A stretch of DNA of 64,000 nt from Actinoplanes italicus (GCF_003001815.1 NZ_PVMZ01000002.1:496001-560000); one strand, 5' to 3'. Shown: positions 1 through 9,131, counted from the stretch's first letter. Notes: a model not told the origin generated them from the sequence alone. Program-made: numbers and translations.

Positions 1-135
1 GGTGACGGCGGCCGGGACGACTCGCCGTGGGCGTACCGGGACATGGCCGCGGTGGGCCGCCGGATCAGCCGCGCCTACACCGCCTCCCGGCGTTACCTGA
101 GCGCCAACGTCAACCCGCTGCCGGACGGCCGCTGA
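1..135 (+). CDS. C-terminal end of an unrecognised protein (partial)
   Basis: An open frame enters from the left edge and ends at TGA 133-135, giving the last 44 residues of a protein (tail ...NVNPLPDGR). The segment is basic and rich in Arg and Tyr, with no motif I recognise. The next gene starts one base after the stop, so the two are probably translationally coupled in one transcript. Codon use is GC-rich at third positions, as in the neighbours. Function cannot be judged from this fragment. Confidence 0.6.
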   Translation, partial: GDGGRDDSPWAYRDMAAVGRRISRAYTASRRYLSANVNPLPDGR

Positions 136-136
136 C

Positions 137-1177
137 ATGGGACTGCCCCCGGTCTGGGTCCGGCGCCTGGTGATCGCGCCGACCGTGGTGGTGCTGGCGT
201 TCCTGCTGGTCACCACACTGCCGATCTGGCTGCTGCTGGCCCTGGCGGTGTCGCCGCTGGTGCCGGGCCGGCTGCGGGTGCCGCGTCTGGTGTTCCTGCT
301 GATCGTCTACCTGGTGTGGGACGCGATCGCACTGGTGTCGCTGGGCGTGCTCTGGATCGTCTCCGGCTTCGGCTGGAAGATCCGCTCGCCGTGGTTCCAG
401 CGCGCGCACTACGTACTCACTGGGCGGTTCTTGAAGATCTTGTTCTGGTTCGCGCGGTGGTCGCTGCACCTGGAGATCGACGTTGTCGGCACCGATCCGG
501 ACACCGCCCAGCCCGGCCGCCCGGAGATCGTGGTGAGCCGGCACGCCGGCCCCGGCGACTCGTTCACCCTGATCCACGGGCTGGTCAACTGGTTCGCCAG
601 GGAGCCGCGGATCGTGCTGAAGGCGGCTCTGCAGTGGGATCCGGCCGTGGACGTGCTGCTCAACCGCCTGCCCAACCGGTTCATCTCGCCCGGCCGCACG
701 GTGACCGCGACGCTCGAGGAACAGATCGGCGAGCTGGCCACCGGCCTGGACGACAACGACGCCTTCGTGATCTTCCCGGAGGGTGGCAACTTCACCCCGC
801 GCCGCAAGGTCAACGCCATCGCCCGGCTCCGCGCCCGCGGCCTGCACGACATGGCGGTCAAGGCGGAGAATCTGCGCAACCTGCTGCCACCGAAGCCGGG
901 CGGCCTGCTGGCCGCGATCGACGCCGCCCCCGACGCCGGTGTGATCTTCGTCGCGCACACCGGCCTGGACCGGATGCTCTCGGTCGCCGACGTGTGGCGT
1001 GAGCTGCCGATGGACAAGCGTCTGGTGATGCGTTTCTGGAGCGTGCCGCCGGAGGAGGTGCCCACCGGCGAGCAGGAGCGGACCGAGTGGCTGTACGAGT
1101 GGTGGGCCCGCATCGACGCGTGGATCGACGAGCATCAGCCCGACCCTCGGCCCCTGTGGACGCCGCGCGCCCGATAG
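137..1177 (+). CDS. PlsC-family membrane acyltransferase
   Basis: 346 residues. Hydrophobic segments fill roughly residues 8-80, so the protein is membrane-anchored. A PlsC-type acyltransferase domain follows: RHAGPGDS carries the HX4D catalytic motif, and FPEGGNFTPRRK matches the FPEG acceptor-binding motif. Family knowledge: such enzymes move an acyl chain from acyl-CoA or acyl-ACP to lysophosphatidate or a related acceptor during phospholipid synthesis. The exact acceptor is not evident. ATG 137 lies one base after the upstream stop, implying coupling with the partial gene to its left. Confidence 0.8.
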   Translation: MGLPPVWVRRLVIAPTVVVLAFLLVTTLPIWLLLALAVSPLVPGRLRVPRLVFLLIVYLVWDAIALVSLGVLWIVSGFGWKIRSPWFQRAHYVLTGRFLKILFWFARWSLHLEIDVVGTDPDTAQPGRPEIVVSRHAGPGDSFTLIHGLVNWFAREPRIVLKAALQWDPAVDVLLNRLPNRFISPGRTVTATLEEQIGELATGLDDNDAFVIFPEGGNFTPRRKVNAIARLRARGLHDMAVKAENLRNLLPPKPGGLLAAIDAAPDAGVIFVAHTGLDRMLSVADVWRELPMDKRLVMRFWSVPPEEVPTGEQERTEWLYEWWARIDAWIDEHQPDPRPLWTPRAR

Positions 1178-1193
1178 GGGCCCACCATCACGG

Positions 1194-1952
1194 TCAGGCC
1201 CCGGTGGTGCTGAACGCCTTGAGCATGTCCGCCGGCATCGGCTTCACCTGAGCCGCCGGCGGCGCCTCGACCTCGACCTTGGTGCCGAAGTCGTAGTACT
1301 TCGTGGTGATGCTGCTCGCCCCCGCGCCCAGGCCGCTCATGTCGACGACCATCTCGGTGAGACGGCCCTCGCCGTCCACCTTGCCCGTGAACGGCACCGC
1401 CGTCGCCTTGGCCCCCAACGCCTTGAGTGACGCGGGGTCGGCGGTCGGCGACTTGGTCATGTCGATCGTGCCGCTGAACGAGTCGCCGTTCCGCTCGACC
1501 TGAGTCGCGGCCGAGACCAGGGCCTCCGCGTTGAACATGTTCTCCGGGTTGAGCGTGTTGCCGGGTGAGAGCTTCGACACGTCGACAGACATCCACTCAG
1601 GGGCGGCGCCGTACTTCATGAAGAGGGTCTGGTCGATGAGTCGCACCGACATCTTGATCGGCTCCGACCCCATGGCGACGGTCATGGTCATCTCGACCTT
1701 GCGGTTCGCGAAGTCGGAGACGCCGGTGGCCTCCATGCCGCCCGGCATCGACATCTTCATCCGCAGCGTCTCACCGGAGAGCTTCTTCGACGCGGCGACG
1801 AACTCGTCGAGTGCGCTCACGGCCGGTGCACTCGATGTCGCGGGCGCGGAACCGGTGGAGCCGGAGTCGCCCGTCCCGGAATTGCAGCCGCCGAGCCCGA
1901 GTGCGACCGCGGTGAGCGTCACCGTCGTGACAGCCAGCCGTTGGAACTTCAT
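1194..1952 (-). CDS. Secreted lipoprotein, LppX/LprG-like
   Basis: 252 residues from the ATG at 1950-1952, which has a GGGGAG ribosome-binding site just upstream. A longer in-frame reading to 2147 lacks one. The N-terminus is a lipoprotein signal peptide: MKF, a hydrophobic core, then the lipobox LGGC with a Gly/Ser-rich stretch. The mature part is beta-rich and resembles actinobacterial lipoproteins of the LppX/LprAFG kind, which bind or carry lipids outside the membrane. That assignment rests on general sequence character only. It is convergent with the acyltransferase gene, 16 bp apart. Confidence 0.75.
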   Translation of the reverse strand: MKFQRLAVTTVTLTAVALGLGGCNSGTGDSGSTGSAPATSSAPAVSALDEFVAASKKLSGETLRMKMSMPGGMEATGVSDFANRKVEMTMTVAMGSEPIKMSVRLIDQTLFMKYGAAPEWMSVDVSKLSPGNTLNPENMFNAEALVSAATQVERNGDSFSGTIDMTKSPTADPASLKALGAKATAVPFTGKVDGEGRLTEMVVDMSGLGAGASSITTKYYDFGTKVEVEAPPAAQVKPMPADMLKAFSTTGA

Positions 1953-2094
1953 ATGTGTCTCCCCGTCTATGTCCGAACGGCGCCCACCATAGCCGCAGGG
2001 TCCGACAGGACGCGGCCCGGTTTTCCGGGCGATCATGGGAGAGGCATGATGGTTCTTCAGGTGTCCCGCACGCGTACGTACAGGGGGAGGACCC

Positions 2095-3243
2095 GTGAGA
2101 TTCGAGGTCAGCAAGGTCCTCGACGCCATCGAGGCCCGGCTCACCACCGATCCGGCGCTCGCTCGCGCTGTGGTGGATCTGGGAGAGGTTGTCCGTTACG
2201 CGGACCTCGACGGCGGCCGCCCGGCCAGTCTGGTCCGCCTCGGTCTGCTGGTGGACGCGCTCGGCCGCTACGTCTCCGAGGAGAACGTCCCGGTTTACGT
2301 GGTGACGCCGCGTGGGCTGCTGTCGGACACCGACCTCACCTCGAACGAGCGGATGGTGGTGCGCCGCTGGGCCGACGACGGCAAGGTCGAGGTGGTTCCG
2401 GAGGTCGGTGACCGGGTGCTGGAGGTGGCCGAGATGCTCGGCCTGCCGGTGCTCACCCGTGACCGGGAGGACCGGTTCCGCGCCAGCCGCCCGTGGGTGA
2501 CCGAGCCGGGCCGGCTGCTCGCACTGGTGTCGGCGCAGGGCGGCCCGACGCTCGTGGCCCGGGTGGGCCGCGGCGAGGCGACGCCCCCGGTGCCGCGCTC
2601 CCCGCTGGGCGAGCGGCTGCTGGCCCGTGTGTGGCGGTGCCCGTCGCTGAGCTGCAACAGCTACGGCGACGGCGGCGATTCGGACAGCCCGTTCGCGGAC
2701 ATGCGCACCTACACCAGCCCGGTCTCGCAGCCGCCGCCGGCACTGCGTTCCGGCGCGCCGACCTGTCCTCGGCACGGTGAGCGCCTCAGGGACGTCGGTC
2801 CTCGCCCGGCGACCGAGGTCTTCTCGGTCCGCATCGACGGCGTGATCCGGCAGCGGTTCGTGGTCTCCGAGGACCGGGCCATGGTGGTCGGCCGGGCGCC
2901 CGAGGGCGGATCCGGCGTGATGCTGGGTCAGTGGCTCACCGACGACGCCCGGAAGTGGATCAGCCGTGGGCACGTCCAGTTCACGCTGCGCGGCGGCCAG
3001 GTGACGGTGACGGACATCAGCATGAACGGCTCGGGTGTACGCCCGGGCGGCTCGATGGACGATGAGGCGCGGATCACCCTGCGCCGCGACGAGAGCCGGG
3101 TCCTGGCCGACGACGACATCGTCGAGCTCTACCACGCGGTGCTCATCGGCCGGTCGAACCTCTGGGCCAGCGGCGGCAACGTCCAGCCCGAGTCGGTGAT
3201 GGGCGAGGCGCCGACCATGGCGTTCCGGCCGGTCGGCCGCTGA
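2095..3243 (+). CDS. FHA-domain protein with zinc ribbon and PIN-like N-terminus
   Basis: 382 residues from GTG 2095, preceded by GGGGGAGG at 2083-2090. Residues about 30-125 alternate strands and helices and resemble a PIN-like fold (ends in VLTRDR), a weak inference. Around residues 180-230 a metal-ribbon pattern appears (WRCPSLSC then CPRHGE). The C-terminus, about 255-355, is an FHA domain with the expected signature (VVGR, SRGHVQF, NGS), which binds phosphothreonine peptides. It could take signals from Ser/Thr kinases such as the one at 25.8 kb. A strong hairpin follows the stop. Confidence 0.8.
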   Translation: MRFEVSKVLDAIEARLTTDPALARAVVDLGEVVRYADLDGGRPASLVRLGLLVDALGRYVSEENVPVYVVTPRGLLSDTDLTSNERMVVRRWADDGKVEVVPEVGDRVLEVAEMLGLPVLTRDREDRFRASRPWVTEPGRLLALVSAQGGPTLVARVGRGEATPPVPRSPLGERLLARVWRCPSLSCNSYGDGGDSDSPFADMRTYTSPVSQPPPALRSGAPTCPRHGERLRDVGPRPATEVFSVRIDGVIRQRFVVSEDRAMVVGRAPEGGSGVMLGQWLTDDARKWISRGHVQFTLRGGQVTVTDISMNGSGVRPGGSMDDEARITLRRDESRVLADDDIVELYHAVLIGRSNLWASGGNVQPESVMGEAPTMAFRPVGR

Positions 3244-3251
3244 AGGCAAAC

Positions 3252-3308
3252 CCGGCTGTCGCACACCGCAGTCTCAAGCACGCAGAGACAGCGGTGCGCG
3301 ACAGCCGG
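3252..3308. terminator. Bidirectional hairpin terminator between the FHA gene and rocD
   Basis: The arms ccggctgtcgcacaccgc and gcggtgcgcgacagccgg pair over 18 positions with one mismatch, and an inner gtctc/gagac stem extends the helix. It sits in the 75-bp convergent gap and has no T-tract, as is common in high-GC actinomycetes. Confidence 0.75.
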
Positions 3309-3318
3309 AGATCCTGCG

Positions 3319-4533
3319 TCAGCCGCGCAGCACCTCGGCGAGCTGGGCCAGCGCGTGGTCCAGATCCTCCTCGGTGACCACCAGCGGCGGAGCCAGGCGG
3401 ATCGTCGAGCCGTGCGTGTCCTTCGCGAGTACACCCCGCTCGGCGAGGCGCTCACAGGCCTGCCGTCCGGTCATCAGCAGTGGGTCGATGTCGACACCGG
3501 CCCAGAGCCCGCGTCCGCGTACCGCCACCACGCCTTTGCCGATCAGGGCCTCGAGCCCCGCGTGCATCCGGGCGCCGAGACGGGCCGACCGCTCCTGGAA
3601 CTCACCGGTCTCCAGCAGGCGGACCACCTCGGTGCCGACCGCGCAGGCCAGCGGGTTCCCGCCGAACGTGGAGCCGTGCTCGCCGGGACGCAGCACGCCG
3701 AGCACCGCCCGGTCGGCGGCCACCGCGGAGACCGGCACGATGCCGCCGCCGAGCGCCTTGCCGAGCACGTACATGTCCGGCACGACGTCCTCGTGCTCGA
3801 TCGCGAAGGTCTTGCCGGTACGCCCCAGACCCGACTGGATCTCGTCGGCGATCATCAGGACGTTGTTCTCGGTGCACAGCTCGCGTACTCCGGCCAGGAA
3901 ACCGGCCGGCGGCACCAGCACGCCGGCCTCGCCCTGAATCGGCTCCATCAGCACGGCGACCGTGTTCGGGTTGATCGCGGCACGGACCGCGGCCAGATCG
4001 CCGTACGGCACCACCACGAAGCCGGGCGTGTACGGCCCGAAGTCGGCCCGCGCGTCCGGGTCGGTGGAGAAGCTGACGATCGTCGTGGTGCGCCCGTGGA
4101 AGTTGTCCGCGGCCACGATGATCTCGGCGCGCTCGTCGGCCACGCCCTTGACCCGGTAGCCCCACTTGCGGGCGACCTTGATCGCGGTCTCCACGGCCTC
4201 GGCGCCGGTGTTCATCGGCAGCACGAGCTCCTTGCCGCAGAGCTCGGCCAGGCCGTGGCAGAACGCCGCGAACTGGTCGTGCACGAAGGCGCGGCTGGTC
4301 AGGGTGACCCGGTCGAGCTGAGCGTGGGCGGCCGCGATCAGGCCGGGGTGCCGGTGCCCGAAGTTCAGCGCCGAGTAGCCGGCCAGGAAGTCCAGGTAGC
4401 GGCGGCCGTCGACGTCGGTGACCCAGGCACCCTCGGCCTCGGCCACGACCACCGGCAGCGGGTGGTAGTTGTGCGCGGTCCACTTCTCCGCGTCGGCGAG
4501 CGCGCCCGGTGTGCGGAACTCAACGGTCGTCAT
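3319..4533 (-). CDS. rocD: Ornithine aminotransferase
   Basis: 404 residues, start ATG 4531-4533 (MTTVEFRTPG). Class III PLP aminotransferase that converts ornithine and 2-oxoglutarate to glutamate-5-semialdehyde and glutamate. Signatures seen: NTGAEAVETAIK near residue 110, ADEIQSGLGRTGK in the cofactor region, and the Schiff-base Lys in YVLGKALGGG. Length fits RocD. It lies 55 bp downstream of the dimethylargininase-like gene on the same strand, so the two form an arginine/ornithine catabolic operon. An in-frame extension to 4749 runs into the upstream gene and is not needed. Confidence 0.92.
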   Translation of the reverse strand: MTTVEFRTPGALADAEKWTAHNYHPLPVVVAEAEGAWVTDVDGRRYLDFLAGYSALNFGHRHPGLIAAAHAQLDRVTLTSRAFVHDQFAAFCHGLAELCGKELVLPMNTGAEAVETAIKVARKWGYRVKGVADERAEIIVAADNFHGRTTTIVSFSTDPDARADFGPYTPGFVVVPYGDLAAVRAAINPNTVAVLMEPIQGEAGVLVPPAGFLAGVRELCTENNVLMIADEIQSGLGRTGKTFAIEHEDVVPDMYVLGKALGGGIVPVSAVAADRAVLGVLRPGEHGSTFGGNPLACAVGTEVVRLLETGEFQERSARLGARMHAGLEALIGKGVVAVRGRGLWAGVDIDPLLMTGRQACERLAERGVLAKDTHGSTIRLAPPLVVTEEDLDHALAQLAEVLRG

Positions 4534-4588
4534 GAGCTGTGCCTCCCTGTCATGCTCTCCCGGCCCTCGCTTCGCTCGGTGCAGTCGA

Positions 4589-5386
4589 TCATGACCGGAC
4601 CTCCAGCGTGCAGCACTTGGGACCCCCGCCGGCCTTGCGCAGCTCGGACAGGTCGACCCCGATGGTCTTGTAGCCGGCCGCGCGCAGCGCCTCGGCCAGT
4701 TGGGTGGCCTGCTCGGCCAGTACAACCGTCTCACCGTCACTGACCGCATTGAGGCCGAGCACGGCGGCGTCCTCCGCGGTGGCGATGATCGCGTCCGGGA
4801 AGAGTTGCCGGAGCACGGCCTGCGACCCCGGCGAGAACGCCTCCGGCAGGTACGCGATGTTGCGCTCGTCCAGCACGCAGAGGGCGGTGTCCAGGTGGTA
4901 GTACGCCGGGTCGACCAGCTGCAGTGAGATCACCGGCCGCTGGAGGAACTCCTGGGTCTCGGCGTGCGACGCGTGGGCGGTCCGGAACCCGGTGCCGGCC
5001 AGCATCACCTCACCGGCGAGCAGGATGTCGCCCTCGCCCTCGTTGGTGTGCTTGGGCTCGAGCACCTCGAAGCCGCGTTCACGGAACCAGGCGGCGTAGG
5101 CGGGGGCCTCGTCGGCCCGTTCGGCGTCGCGGAACTGCACACCCAGCACCCGGCCGTCGACGACGGTGCCGCCGTTCGCCGCGAAGACCATGTCGGGCAG
5201 GCCCGGCAGCGGGTCGATCAGCTCGACGGTGTGGCCGAGGCCGAGGAACGTCTGCCGCAGGTTCTCCCACTGGCTGATGGCCAGGGCGTTGTCGTAGGGC
5301 GCCGTCGGGTCCATCCACGGATTGATCCGGTACGTGACGGCGAAGTGGGTGGGCCGGCACATCAGGTAGCGGCGCTGAGGGCTCAT
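4589..5386 (-). CDS. ddaH: Dimethylargininase (DDAH-like amidinohydrolase)
   Basis: 265 residues from ATG 5384-5386. Arginine-deiminase superfamily: substrate acid in DMVFAANGG (about residue 65), GEGD near 117-120, catalytic His164 in YYHLDTALC and nucleophile Cys258 in GGGPKCC. Family chemistry hydrolyses dimethylarginine to citrulline and dimethylamine. A citrulline hydrolase of the CtlX type is an alternative, and would feed ornithine directly to RocD, encoded next in the operon. A shorter spacer before a TACCGT box (5395-5400) allows a very short leader. Confidence 0.85.
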   Translation of the reverse strand: MSPQRRYLMCRPTHFAVTYRINPWMDPTAPYDNALAISQWENLRQTFLGLGHTVELIDPLPGLPDMVFAANGGTVVDGRVLGVQFRDAERADEAPAYAAWFRERGFEVLEPKHTNEGEGDILLAGEVMLAGTGFRTAHASHAETQEFLQRPVISLQLVDPAYYHLDTALCVLDERNIAYLPEAFSPGSQAVLRQLFPDAIIATAEDAAVLGLNAVSDGETVVLAEQATQLAEALRAAGYKTIGVDLSELRKAGGGPKCCTLEVRS

Positions 5387-5490
5387 GAAGAAAAACGGTA
5401 TGCGGCCTGGACCGACGGACACCCCGGATCAACCATGCGTCCAGCGGTCGATCGTTGCGTGATCTCCGGGAGCCGCGGCGATTCATTGCA

Positions 5491-5534
5491 AAGGCCCCGG
5501 CGGGGCGGCGAACCGCTGCCCATGCCGGGGCCTT
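5491..5534. terminator. GC-rich hairpin between DUF4190-like gene and ddaH
   Basis: Perfect 11-bp arms aaggccccggc / gccggggcctt enclose a 22-base loop that is itself partly self-complementary. It lies downstream of the membrane-protein gene and upstream of ddaH, both on the minus strand. It can therefore end the former or act in the ddaH leader. Confidence 0.45.
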
Positions 5535-5645
5535 GGCAACCTCGGCGAACCGCCGGGGTCATTCGGGGCGGGGCGGCCGTGGCCATCCCGGTTCCGAGGG
5601 GTAAGTTGCGCCGACTCATCATCGGCGTTGAATGTCAGATACCCG

Positions 5646-6212
5646 TCAAATCCGGGTTTCAAACTGTGTGTCAAGCCACGTCCGGAACTCGCTGACGGTT
5701 GCGGTGTCGGTGCCCAGCCACCACAGCTGACCGGTCAGGGCCAGCACGCCGACCACGATGGCGGTCAGCGACAGCACGAGCCCGATCACCGCGCCGGTCT
5801 TGCCCGCCACGTGCCGCTTGCGGGTCGCGAAGACGCCGGCGAGCGAGAGGACGAGTGCGATCGCGGCGACGCCGATGCCGTAGCCCAGCAGGGGGCCGGA
5901 GAGCACCAGCAGGGCGCCGGCGACCGAGAGGACCAGGCCGAGGGTCGCCACGAAGCTCGCCCGGGCACGGGGGCCGGGCGGTGGCGGGACGGCGACCGGG
6001 TCGGAGACGGCCTTGGCACGCTCGGTCTCGGAACGGACCGGCGAGGGCGCCGGGCGGAACGTCTCCGGCTTGGCCGGCGGCGGGGTCACGGTGTCCGAAC
6101 GGACCGGCGGCAGACTGGCGGTGGTCGGTTCGTCACGACGAGGCACCACGGGGGTCCGCTCGGTGTTCGCGTCGTCGACGGTCGTCTGACGGGGGAAGGT
6201 AGGGAGCCTCAC
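5646..6212 (-). CDS. DUF4190-like small membrane protein
   Basis: 188 residues from GTG 6210-6212, with AAGGAGG at 6220-6226, an ideal ribosome-binding site. The first 90 residues are Pro/Thr/Ala-rich, probably cytoplasmic and disordered. Then come three hydrophobic helices (about 97-120, 124-140 and 150-172), with the basic loop RKRHVAGKTG between the second and third. This layout matches the DUF4190 family of actinobacterial membrane proteins, whose role is unknown. A short polar tail follows the last helix. Confidence 0.75.
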   Translation of the reverse strand: MRLPTFPRQTTVDDANTERTPVVPRRDEPTTASLPPVRSDTVTPPPAKPETFRPAPSPVRSETERAKAVSDPVAVPPPPGPRARASFVATLGLVLSVAGALLVLSGPLLGYGIGVAAIALVLSLAGVFATRKRHVAGKTGAVIGLVLSLTAIVVGVLALTGQLWWLGTDTATVSEFRTWLDTQFETRI

Positions 6213-6273
6213 GTCTGAACCTCCTTGGCAGGTTTGACACGGCTACATACCCCTACGACCCGGAAACGACACG

Positions 6274-6302
6274 AAGGGCACGCCCGAGGAGGACGTGCCC
6301 TT
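6274..6302. terminator. Terminator downstream of clpP
   Basis: Perfect 9-bp arms aagggcacg / cgtgccctt with an 11-base loop. It starts 14 bp past the clpP stop on the minus strand. On the plus strand it is followed by TTTC, so it may work in both directions. Confidence 0.7.
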
Positions 6303-6315
6303 TCGAGAAGGCGGG

Positions 6316-6921
6316 TCAGACCAGCGAGGACACCGCGTTCACGTCGCTCGCCCGGGAGATCACGTGGTCGACGAGGCCGTAGTCCTTGGCCTGCTGGGCG
6401 GTGAACCAGCGGTCACGGTCGGAGTCACGATTGATCTCCTCCGGGGTGTGCCCGCTGTGGAAGGCGATCCGCTCGTTCATCACCTGCTTGATGTGCAGCA
6501 TGCTCTCGGCCTGGATGGCGATGTCGGCCGCGGTGCCGCCGATGCCGCCGGAGAGCTGGTGCATCATCACCCGGGCGTGGGGGAGCGCATAACGCTTGCC
6601 GGGGGTGCCGGCGCAGAGCAGGAACTGCCCCATCGAGGCGGCCATGCCCATCGCGATCGTGGCCACGTCGTTCTTGATGTACTGCATGGTGTCGTAGACC
6701 GCCATGCCTGCGCTGATCGAGCCGCCCGGGGAGTTGATGTAGAGCGCGATGTCGCGCTCCGGGTCCTCGGAGGCGAGCAGGAGCATCTGGGCGCAGATGC
6801 GGTTGGTGACCTCGTCGTTGACCTCGCTGCCGAGGAAGATGATCCGTTCCCGGAGCAGTCGCTCGAAGACCTGGTCGTCGAAGGTCGCGCCGCCACCACG
6901 CATGGTCGTCTCTTTGGTCAT
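6316..6921 (-). CDS. clpP: ATP-dependent Clp protease proteolytic subunit
   Basis: 201 residues. Serine peptidase of family S14 with catalytic Ser96 (GMAASMGQ), His121 (MMHQLSGG) and Asp170. ClpP rings degrade proteins unfolded by ClpX or ClpC in the cytoplasm. It stands alone: no second clpP or clpX is beside it, although actinobacteria usually carry several clpP copies, so this is probably an extra paralogue. ATG 6919-6921 was chosen; an internal ATG at 6903 would remove only six residues. The Nei glycosylase gene is divergent, 91 bp away. Confidence 0.93.
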   Translation of the reverse strand: MTKETTMRGGGATFDDQVFERLLRERIIFLGSEVNDEVTNRICAQMLLLASEDPERDIALYINSPGGSISAGMAVYDTMQYIKNDVATIAMGMAASMGQFLLCAGTPGKRYALPHARVMMHQLSGGIGGTAADIAIQAESMLHIKQVMNERIAFHSGHTPEEINRDSDRDRWFTAQQAKDYGLVDHVISRASDVNAVSSLV

Positions 6922-7000
6922 GTGAACACTTTCTCCCAGCAGGGCCGCGGATCCCAGCGATTCGCCTCAGGGCGAATCCGCTCACGGCATAATGCCCGGC

Positions 7001-7006
7001 TACCTT
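7001..7006 (+). promoter_or_regulatory. Putative -10 box (leaderless) of the Nei gene
   Basis: TACCTT lies exactly six bases before GTG 7013. This TANNNT-N6-start arrangement recurs at other genes in the window and predicts transcription starting at the start codon. Confidence 0.5.
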
Positions 7007-7012
7007 TGGTGC

Positions 7013-7846
7013 GTGCCGGAGGGACATACCATTCACCGCCTCGCCAGCCGCCACCGTGAGCTCTTCGCCGGGCAGACGGTCTCGGCCGGCAGCCCGCAGG
7101 GCCGTTTCGCCGCGGGAGCCGCGCTCATCGACGGACGCGTGCTCCTCGACACCGAGGCGTACGGCAAGCATCTGCTCCACCACTACGAGGGCGAGCGCAT
7201 CCTGCACGTGCACCTCGGGCTCTACGGCAAGTTCGCCGACGGCCCGCTGCCGGCACCCGCGCCGGTCGGCCAGGTCAGGTTCGCGCTGACCGGTTCCGAT
7301 CATTGGCTGGAGCTGCGTGGCCCGACCGCCTGCGAGGTCCTCGACCCTGGAACGGCCGACCTGCTGCGATCCCGCCTGGGCGCCGATCCGCTGCGTGACG
7401 ACGCCGAGCCCGCGGCGGCCTGGGCCCGGATCCGCGCCAGCACCAAACCGCTGCTCGCCCTCCTGATGGACCAGTCGATCGTGGCCGGTTGCGGCCTGAT
7501 CTACGCGAACGAGACGCTGTTCCGGGCCGGGCTCTCCCCCGAGACACCCGGTGCGACCCTCGACGAGGGCCGGTGGACCGCGCTCTGGGACGACCTGCGG
7601 GCGTTGATGAAGGAGGGTGTGCTGCGCGGCCGGATCGACACCGTGCACACCGAGCACACCCCGGAGGCGATGCGGCGGGCACCGCGGGTCGACCGGCACG
7701 GCGGCGAGGTGTACGTCTACCGCCGTACCGGACAGCCCTGCCTGGTCTGCGGCACCCCGATCGCGATGGGCACGATGGCGGCCCGCAACGTCTACTGGTG
7801 CCCGGCCTGCCAGCCGGTCACGCGGTCGCGGCGTCGCTCGAGGTGA
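7013..7846 (+). CDS. nei: Nei/Fpg-family DNA glycosylase-AP lyase
   Basis: 277 residues from GTG 7013, chosen because the family needs the start Met directly before PEG. Seen: catalytic Pro2-Glu3 in PEGHTIHR, beta-clamp Lys52 (YGKHLLHHY), a helix-two-turn-helix region (GCGLIYANE), and a C-terminal zinc finger (CLVC...CPAC). These enzymes excise oxidised pyrimidines and cut the abasic site in base-excision repair. The N-terminus is closest to actinobacterial Nei1-type proteins as I remember them. The 3' end overlaps the convergent deacetylase gene by 29 bp. Confidence 0.9.
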   Translation: MPEGHTIHRLASRHRELFAGQTVSAGSPQGRFAAGAALIDGRVLLDTEAYGKHLLHHYEGERILHVHLGLYGKFADGPLPAPAPVGQVRFALTGSDHWLELRGPTACEVLDPGTADLLRSRLGADPLRDDAEPAAAWARIRASTKPLLALLMDQSIVAGCGLIYANETLFRAGLSPETPGATLDEGRWTALWDDLRALMKEGVLRGRIDTVHTEHTPEAMRRAPRVDRHGGEVYVYRRTGQPCLVCGTPIAMGTMAARNVYWCPACQPVTRSRRRSR

Positions 7847-9131
7847 CCGGCGGGGCCTCGCTCGGCGTGACCGCGGGCGTCGGCGACGACTCGGTCGGCG
7901 TCGGCTCCGGAGTGGCCTCGGCGCCCGGGACCCCGACCTCGAAGTTCGCCACCAGCCACGGGAGCAGCTGCTCGTACGCGCTGGTGGTGTCCGGCTGGTT
8001 GAAGTCGTGCGACAGCACGATCGATCCGGGCCGGGTCTCCTTCTTGACCTGGGTCACGATCCGCTTGACGTGCTCCGCGGAGGTCTCGCCCTCCGGGTGC
8101 TCCCAGTCGCGCGGGTCGACCTCCCAGTACAGCGAGGTCATGCCGTCGCCGTAGGCCGTCTTGACGAGCCGGTCGGTGAAGTTGCCACCGGGCGCCCGGA
8201 AGTAGGGGATCTCGACACCCGGAGCGGCCGCGCGGATGGCCGCGTTCGTCCGTTGTAGATCATTCAGGATCTGGTTCGACTTCTTCGTGCCGATCTTCAG
8301 ATCGTGGCTCCACGTGTGGTTGCAGAGCACGTGACCGGCCTCGGCGATCTGCCGGACCAGGTCGGGGTGCCGCCGCGCCTGCGTGCCGACGAGGCAGAAC
8401 ACCGCCTTCACCTGATGCTTCTCGAGCAGTGCCAGGATCTTCGGCGTCTCGACCGGGTCGGGGCCGTCGTCGAAGCTCAGCATCACGACGCGGGAGCCGG
8501 TGGTGCGCAGCGAGTTGAACGGTCCGTCGCCGACCGGCACCACGACCTGCTGCGAACCGTTCTCGGTCGGCTTGGCGGCCGGCTTGGACTGCTGCGGCGG
8601 TCTCGGGTCGGCGGTGGCGGTTTCGGTGGCGGCCGGACGGGCGGGGGCCGCCTCGGGCTTCTTCTCCGGCGCGGGCTTCTTCTTCTCCGGCTTCTTGATC
8701 ACGCCGACCGCCTCGGCGGCGGCACTCATCACGGTGGTACTGCCGCCGTCCTGCGGGATCGGCACCGCGGTGAGCAGCAGCCCGGCGGCGACGAGAGTGC
8801 CGAGCAGCACCTGCGGCCGGTTCTTCGCGACCTCGATGACGGATTCCATCGGAGCCGGCGAGGGCGCGCGGTGTGAGCCGCGGGCGGCGCGGTCCTTTGT
8901 GGCCCGGCGAGCGACGGCTGCCCGGGTGGCTCCCCATGAGTCGTTGGTCCCGGCGCGGTGGCGCGCCGATCGGGGAGCCGGCACGGTCGCGCCGCCGGCC
9001 TCGACGATCGCGGTCCGGAGTCGGCTGGGTCGCGGCTGCTCGGGGCTCTCCTCCGGAGCTCGGTGCCGCCCGGCCACCGGGCGGTCCTCACGGGACGTCG
9101 GCGCTGGTGAGAGCGAGGCGTGCGGCGGCAT
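7818..9131 (-). CDS. Membrane-anchored NodB-type polysaccharide deacetylase
   Basis: 437 residues. A basic, Pro/Arg-rich cytoplasmic N-terminus (1-105) precedes one transmembrane helix (about 108-127) and a Lys/Pro/Ala linker. The NodB domain (about 208-400) has all five motifs: LSFDDGPDP with the metal Asp, HTWSH, RAPGGNF, DPRDWE and SIVLSHD. A Pro/Thr/Ser-rich tail ends the protein. Such enzymes remove N-acetyl groups from cell-wall or extracellular sugars. The extracellular orientation is inferred. The long cytoplasmic stretch before the helix is unusual for the family. Confidence 0.88.
   Translation of the reverse strand: MPPHASLSPAPTSREDRPVAGRHRAPEESPEQPRPSRLRTAIVEAGGATVPAPRSARHRAGTNDSWGATRAAVARRATKDRAARGSHRAPSPAPMESVIEVAKNRPQVLLGTLVAAGLLLTAVPIPQDGGSTTVMSAAAEAVGVIKKPEKKKPAPEKKPEAAPARPAATETATADPRPPQQSKPAAKPTENGSQQVVVPVGDGPFNSLRTTGSRVVMLSFDDGPDPVETPKILALLEKHQVKAVFCLVGTQARRHPDLVRQIAEAGHVLCNHTWSHDLKIGTKKSNQILNDLQRTNAAIRAAAPGVEIPYFRAPGGNFTDRLVKTAYGDGMTSLYWEVDPRDWEHPEGETSAEHVKRIVTQVKKETRPGSIVLSHDFNQPDTTSAYEQLLPWLVANFEVGVPGAEATPEPTPTESSPTPAVTPSEAPPVTSSDAATA

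Noticed and set aside
1953..2147. Extension of the lipoprotein gene to 2147
   Set aside because: It would bury the signal peptide and overlaps the start of the FHA gene.
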